Assembly (NCBI GenBank): GCA_029207755.1
Contig: JARCOQ010000004.1
Coordinates: forward strand, 37,597,685-37,661,684
Reading direction: 5' to 3'
Length of the DNA: 64,000 nt
DNA from: Chamaea fasciata
Taxonomy: Eukaryota > Chordata > Aves > Passeriformes > Sylviidae
Each line of letters opens with the position of its first letter. The first letter of the stretch is position 1. Below, one piece after another: positions 58,255 through 64,000 of this stretch. The translations under genes were made by a program, and so were the position numbers. Below the pieces are notes generated by a model. That model was not told the origin of the DNA and ran no database searches. It was given only the letters and a program-made list of their open reading frames with translations.

Positions 58255-60889
58255 CAGTCTGTTCAGCTCAAGATTTGTGTGATACCCAAATCTGATTTTA
58301 TTGCTTTACAAATATTAGTCTCATTGATTCCAAAGTTCAGGTAAAATATAATTATTTAATAGTTGTGTATATTGTATATCATTCTAAAGTTAGATAGTCT
58401 TCATATAGAGAGATTCCAAAGGCAGATTTGAAAGACTAATAATTTTTAGAACCTAAAGTAAAAGAAACATGCTTGCATATATATTTGAGGGAAGGGAATA
58501 TTATAAATGCCTGTGCATATGTGCATACATGTACATGTATATTTATCTCTGTGTGTGCAATTAATTAAATAGAGACATATTATTTTCTTTCACCTCACCC
58601 TCTCTTCATCTATAATTAAATATATGCAAGGAGTCTGCACTTATATATTAGTGATAGGTTCATGATTCTAGTATTTGTCCGTGTCTTAGTTCTCTTCAAA
58701 ATGAAAGGGTTACCTAGGCTAAAATCAGATTCCTAAATTCTATCTACTTTAGTTTCTGGTCACCTCCAAAGTCAAAATGGGTCTATTTACTATACCTGTT
58801 TTGCATGCAAACAAAATCCTATGGGAACAGGCTAACGCAGAAAATATTGACTCCAAATTACAGAGATTATCATTATTTTCTGTTGTTGCTGTCAGACAGA
58901 CGTCAATGGAAGTATTTTAAATGGCTGAAGATGTGAGAAGCTGACATTTAATAACTGACATAATTTAATATCTAACATTACAATCCCCACACTCCTACAT
59001 CCCTCCTCCCCCCATACAGACTCTGAAAGTAAGAAAATGAAAAAGAGATTATAATAATATTAAACTTCAAAACTGTGGCTAGTGAAAATCTAGGAACAAG
59101 AGACATACATGGTGCTGCTGGCTTAAAAAATGACCAATCTCTATCTTCTATAGATATCAGGTAGTTTCAAATCTGAAAGGTGCATGTAAAGAGAAAGGAA
59201 ACCAACTCTCCTGTCAATTGGAGAAATACAATTTAAACTAAACATGGACCTAAACACTTCAACTCAACTCCTATGAATCTGTACTTCACAGATTGTAGCA
59301 GGAATTGTGAATTGTGCAAGAACAAATAGATACTGTACAGTGCTGTCACATCTTCACCTCAGCAGCAATATTTTGATTACTTGACTAATCAGAAGATCTT
59401 AATACCATTTAAGCATTGGTCTATAAAAGAAGCTTTTTTGAAGAAGTTCCACAGGAATGTGACTAAGTTAAGATAATTCTCTTTCTATTTCTCAGAAAGA
59501 TGGTTTTTTGATGATTTTTGACCATCAGGTATCTTAACAGTAAGATATATCACACAGTAAGATATATGACACAATCTAAATATCTAGAGTGTAATATGAG
59601 TTCAAATAAGTTCAAGTTCCCAACTATGTCTACTGTCACTCAGCCTGATGTATGTTATGTTCACTATTTACAGATATATGAAGGAACTTGCATTTTATCT
59701 AGAGAAATAATTTTTCTAAGTTTATAGTGAGCTCAAAGACAACATATGAGACATGACATGACAAAAGAGACAGGTGGTGTCATTATGACAGTAGTGAAGA
59801 GTTGTATCTGAGTTTTCAGGTAGCTTTAATCAAATTATGTACACAGTGCAGAATAGTCTGGAACACTCTCAGAGAGGGACTGATCTGAAAAATACATCAG
59901 TTAGAGTACAGGGCTCTTGAAGCGTGCCTTCCTTTCTTTGATCAAATGTTCTTATGCATTTCTCAAAATACTGTAATTTTATTCACTTTGAAATATACTC
60001 CGTTCTCTAGAACAACATTATTTATTTTTAGTAAAACAAATAATGAAAACAATTGTGCAGACACACAATGCAGGAAGAGACATCAGGGAGTAAGTCCAGG
60101 ATTGTGGAAGATATTTTCCCCTTAGCACAATATTCTCACAGGAGCCTTCTCACTCAGAGTCATCAGCCAGGAGTCTTGTGGGTAGCTGCCTTAATTTCAT
60201 GTACTCGGCACAATGAAAAGTACTTCCATATTTGGTAGATGTATGTAGGTAGAAGAAGTGATAACTAGTTAAAAGCTCATTGTACAATATTTAGGATCTT
60301 TAGACTGTCTTTGGGATTCAGGTATCTTCATAGCCCTTGCAGGCAATCTAAAGGCATGTTTTTATCCTGGCTGTTGAGAAACAGCCTGCCAGAGAGACCA
60401 TGACCTTGTTCATACACATTTGCTCAGTGACATCTAAGATGGTGACATCTAAGTCAAAGACCCGCTCTTGATTATTTAAACTGTAGTAACTACGTGAAAA
60501 GGAACTATTCTCTTTGTCTCTGCACTGTGTTTTTACTTTTAGAGTCAAAATGACAGAATATCAAATTGTAGTGTTAGAATGGCACACTTCGATTTCATTT
60601 GCAGGAAATATTACATTTTATTTTAATTAATGGTTAAGATTTATGAAACTGACAGTTTAAATAGAGCAGCCTAGAGCCTGTTTTTAGATCTTGTGATTTG
60701 AAAGTTGAATCATACTGCAAAACTCCCACATTGATTTACATAATTTGTAGGGAGTGAATTTTATTACAAAGCAGGAAATAATTTATTTTTTGCACAGTTC
60801 TAGTAAACTGGAGTTATAGTAACAAAATTCCCTAGCTGCCACGTGTACACCCCATTCATGACTAATGATGGCTAAGTTGATGGCTTATG

Positions 60890-60891
<2 letters not shown>
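58255..60891. other. AT-rich intergenic sequence
   Basis: No gene recognised. A short alternating purine-pyrimidine stretch (GCATATGTGCATACATGTAC) lies at about 58513-58533. Confidence 0.45.

Positions 60892-60939
<48 letters not shown>
60892..60939. repeat. Poly(T) run of 48 bases
   Basis: Uninterrupted T from 60892 to 60939. Read on the minus strand it is a 48-base A tail following TTTCTGGGCC. It could be the tail of a retroposed transcript, but I recognise no source sequence to its right and see no AATAAA close upstream on that strand. Confidence 0.97.
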
Positions 60940-60940
<1 letters not shown>

Positions 60941-63666
60941 GCCCAGAAAGGTTTGAGTCAGAAGGAAACCCTTGAAAAAAACCACATTTCCCCTTTCACT
61001 TGCCGCAGCACCCCTGGAGATTTTGTGTGTTACAGTAACTTTATCTAGAAGGGAAAGAGTTGGAGAAATGCTCCTTCAGCTTTGTGGACAGAGACTCCAC
61101 AGATGTAATTTGATTTATAATTAGTATCTGCAATGTTCAGACACCTTATCCAGTGCAATTCAATCCTAGTTACAGTCTGCTCTGACTTTCAAATTCACTT
61201 AAAGTCAACCATCTTCTATCTTCTACACATTCTGGTTTAGTGGAAGAGTTTTAATTTTTTGTGCACAACACACCAATGCCACTAAGCAACATTCTTGGTT
61301 TTAATGATAAATTCAATCCTCTTGAAAAAAAAAAAAGGAAAAAAAGAAAGAGGTGCAATTATCACACTAATTCCAGATCTGACACAATGTTAAGTGAGAA
61401 CTTCAGAGATAATGTTGACATTAAGGGGCAAGTTCAAACCTTATTACATGGTAGCAACTTAGAGCATACTTTTGTCCTTAGAAGGACTATACTGTCTCTG
61501 AAGCTCCCAGGGATTTTAATAAGATTATAGGTATAAATAGGGCCAATTTGTTCAAACCAAACACATCTTAAAGGCAAACCATGTGGTTTAAGTTCTGTTC
61601 TATCTGTAAAATAAAAATGTAAAGGTTTTCTCTCTGTTTATTTAGTCCTACTTGTTAAATTTCTTTGCTTGTTGTTCTTTCTTTTTATTTTAATGCTATA
61701 TATATTGGAGTCAAATATGCATCTTCATAAATTAATCAGGGAAAAAATTTCGGCAGGAAAGGAAAATATGGGAAATATTCCTGAGATGCAGCTTTGTACC
61801 ATAAAGAATAAACAGGGTTAAAGTGAGAAACTCATTCTTTTCTTTAAATGAGGTCAGTATTAAAAATCACTTTCTAAGCTCTTTGAGGACATTCTACTTG
61901 AAGATTTTTCTTTTTTTATTTTAAGATAAGAATGTTATGCCGCAATTAATATTTTTTTCTTTTCTGAGAATTTATATTTAATCTCTGTGCCACGGTGGTG
62001 ACCTGACATCTCACAGAATACTTTTAATAGCCAAAATAGGAAAGAAGAAAGGACATTCCTTCAGTCCATTCCTCACCATAGAAATTCTGAGTCATGCCTA
62101 TACTAGTGTCCTCACTATTGGAAAAATAACTTAAAGAAGAAAATAAATATGAAATGTTACTTTATTTTCCAAAGGGATCTTTTAGCTGATACTGTTATTG
62201 ATGTTTTCCCATAAATAATAGCCCTCTGCATCAAATACAGTTTTATGAATATTTTCAGTGAAGTTATGTGGAAATAATTTCAGGAAGCTCAGAATTGTAA
62301 TGGCTATCTAATAATAATATCTCTATCTGAGGAACTTTGGCCTCAATTTGACTTTGACTTCAATTTATACTGAGAACAATGGCCACTGAAATTATTTTAT
62401 AGGACTCAACACAGAAAAGATCCATTTGGACCACTCATCTATGTCTCTTACTATTGCAAACAAAGTATTCTGAAGCTCATTTTTCTGACATTTTACAGTG
62501 CATAGTTTCTCCTACAGTTCATAGGAAACAACCTCTTTGTGCTTGTGCCATCTAAGTGTTGCTGTGTTTATCCCTTCTCAGATGGTATCTTTCCATTCAC
62601 TTTATCTTCATTCCTGTCTGCAGATTTTCAGTGGTGCTATTATTTAATAGTAAAACAATGTGTCTTTGATCATTACTAAGAATATTTATATGGGTCTCAC
62701 CAAGTCCTGGAGCTGTGATGTTCATAATTTTCATAATTTCACAGAGAGTATTTCACCCAGATCATTGTAAGATCACATCTACACTCTTCACGTCAACATA
62801 CTGGTGGTTATGCTAATTCTGCAATTGATTACAGGTGAGATTTTTCATCTGATTGCATTAAAATTTATTGCATAAATACTGGTAGCTAGAAACACAATTT
62901 TGAATTTTCTTTTATAGATTTTAATTGTACTTATCCTTTTGACTCCAGTCTTTGAGGTAATCCAAGCTTCTTTTATTTCCTAAAATGGGTGTCTCCAGAT
63001 TTAACCTTGAGAATCATCACTGAGAAACTCTGAGCAATTATCTGCTATTTCAGCATCATTGATAAGGTAAGTTCTTTCTAAGTCATTTACTAAAGCCTAT
63101 TTTTCCAATTTCATTGGCAATTTTGCTTGTCCTGCTCCTTCAAATGCTTTACCAAACCTAAGTATCTTATATTGAGTGAAATCCTATTGTCCACAAGACA
63201 TCAAAGCAAAAATACCAAGTTATTATAACAAAATTCTGCTACAGAGTTCATGTAACAGGTTCCTTCCCTTCCTCAAGACCTTTAATCAACTTTCCTTCAA
63301 GATTTGCATAAAAATTCTGAATATTTTTGAGATTAGGCTGGTGGGCTTGTATCTTTCTGTATCTTGTCTTTCTCTTGTCTTAACTATGCACATTTCATGG
63401 TCTTTTCCATGGACATTATTCTGACTGCTCAACTCAGTCTAAAGATTTGCTATTTTACAGTCATATGTTACTTGTTTATGATCCAGGGTTGCAACTTCAA
63501 ACCTGCTCACACCTGAATGCATTAAATCCATTGAGATTTCAAGTTCACTCATAGTATCTCCGATTTTTAGAACACCAGTTTCATTTGCCATGTCATCATA
63601 CTTACTAAACACTAAGACAATTTTTTATGTATTTCATATAAATACTTTTAAATAAAAAAATATTTA
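60940..63666. other. AT-rich intergenic sequence
   Basis: No gene recognised. If the poly(T) marks a retroposed copy, its body would lie here, but the sequence has no frame or domain that supports this. Confidence 0.45.
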
Positions 63667-63713
63667 AAGGAGGAATTTTAAATAAAATATTTCAAGGAGG
63701 AATTTTAAATAAA
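63667..63713 (+). repeat. 27-bp tandem duplication
   Basis: The unit AAGGAGGAATTTTAAATAAA begins at 63667 and again at 63694, a period of 27 bases, within AT-rich sequence. Confidence 0.9.
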
Positions 63714-64000
63714 CTTCCTTGATGGTTGAGAATACATTTTTAATTTCCACCACATCTCTCTCACATAACAGGGTCCATTTGAAGAACATGTTACTTTTGC
63801 ATAAATGTAATTTTCAAAACATTTGTCAGTTCCACTTTTGCAATTCTTTCCCATAATTCTTGAATTTTGAGACATGACCCTCTTTTTTTTTGCGTTGTAG
63901 GTATGAAGCTTGGTTGTATAGGGATGAGGTGATGAAGACCAAGACAAACCTGGAGGTGAACTTAGCAAGGGATCCAAAAAAAAATGAGAAGGGTTTTTTG
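63714..64000. other. End of window, no recognised feature
   Basis: The minus frame 63705-63977 (90 codons) shows no domain. Nothing else is assignable. Confidence 0.4.

Noticed and set aside
1..64000. A novel multi-gene system such as a defence or biosynthetic cluster
   Set aside because: No consecutive non-transposon open frames with recognisable domains exist. The composition and repeats are those of bird intergenic DNA.

Overview
The window looks like a gene-poor, AT-rich stretch of a bird chromosome, most likely from a songbird or another passerine. The evidence is the repeat content: at least seven CR1 LINE copies with the avian 3' end (tandem TTCTGTGA-type octamers), several avian-type endogenous retrovirus (ERV) LTRs, and one tRNA-Ile-derived SINE with a CR1-like tail, a composition known from zebra finch and its relatives. 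I see no host protein-coding gene, rRNA, functional tRNA, CRISPR array or bacterial operon. Nearly all long open frames are pieces of transposons or chance frames.

Layout. 1-8.3 kb: AT-rich sequence with a probable antisense LTR fragment (about 690-960) and an unassigned GC-richer block (3.06-3.72 kb). 8.3-12 kb: the tRNA-derived SINE, a 5'-truncated CR1 on the minus strand, a probable LTR ending at 11888, and the first copy of a 58-bp repeat. 12-19.5 kb: AT-rich sequence, the second copy of the 58-bp repeat, an unassigned GC-rich block with a degenerate ~165-bp direct repeat, a 127-bp GGGA tract, and an internal CR1 fragment. 19.5-29 kb: mostly unique AT-rich DNA with a probable LTR near 23.3-23.6 kb, a CR1 3' half on the plus strand, and an LTR end at 29010. 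29-35.9 kb: AT-rich DNA with a triplet-repeat tract, a perfect 17-bp hairpin and a solo LTR with a 5-bp target duplication.

The core of the window is 36-41 kb: a near full-length CR1 on the minus strand (GC-rich 5' leader, ORF1 with a GDSL-type esterase, ORF2 with endonuclease and reverse transcriptase). Its ORF1 esterase is split by a solo LTR of the same family as the one at 33.7 kb, with its own target duplication. Frameshifts and stop codons show that the CR1 is dead.

41-64 kb: AT-rich DNA with an ERVL-like provirus remnant (LTR - pol piece - LTR, 44.4-45.3 kb), a solo LTR with a perfect 5-bp duplication (49.0-49.6 kb), another LTR (53.5-53.9 kb), three CR1 fragments, a 48-bp poly(T) run and a small 27-bp tandem duplication.

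The elements do not work together as a pathway. They record successive insertions: CR1 first, then the LTR inside it, then loss of the ERV interiors by LTR-LTR recombination. I found no convincing new biological system. The most informative items are the nested CR1/LTR locus, the two LTRs with different cores, the tRNA-Ile SINE and a few unexplained small repeats. LTR family and passerine assignments rest on recognition, not on a database search.
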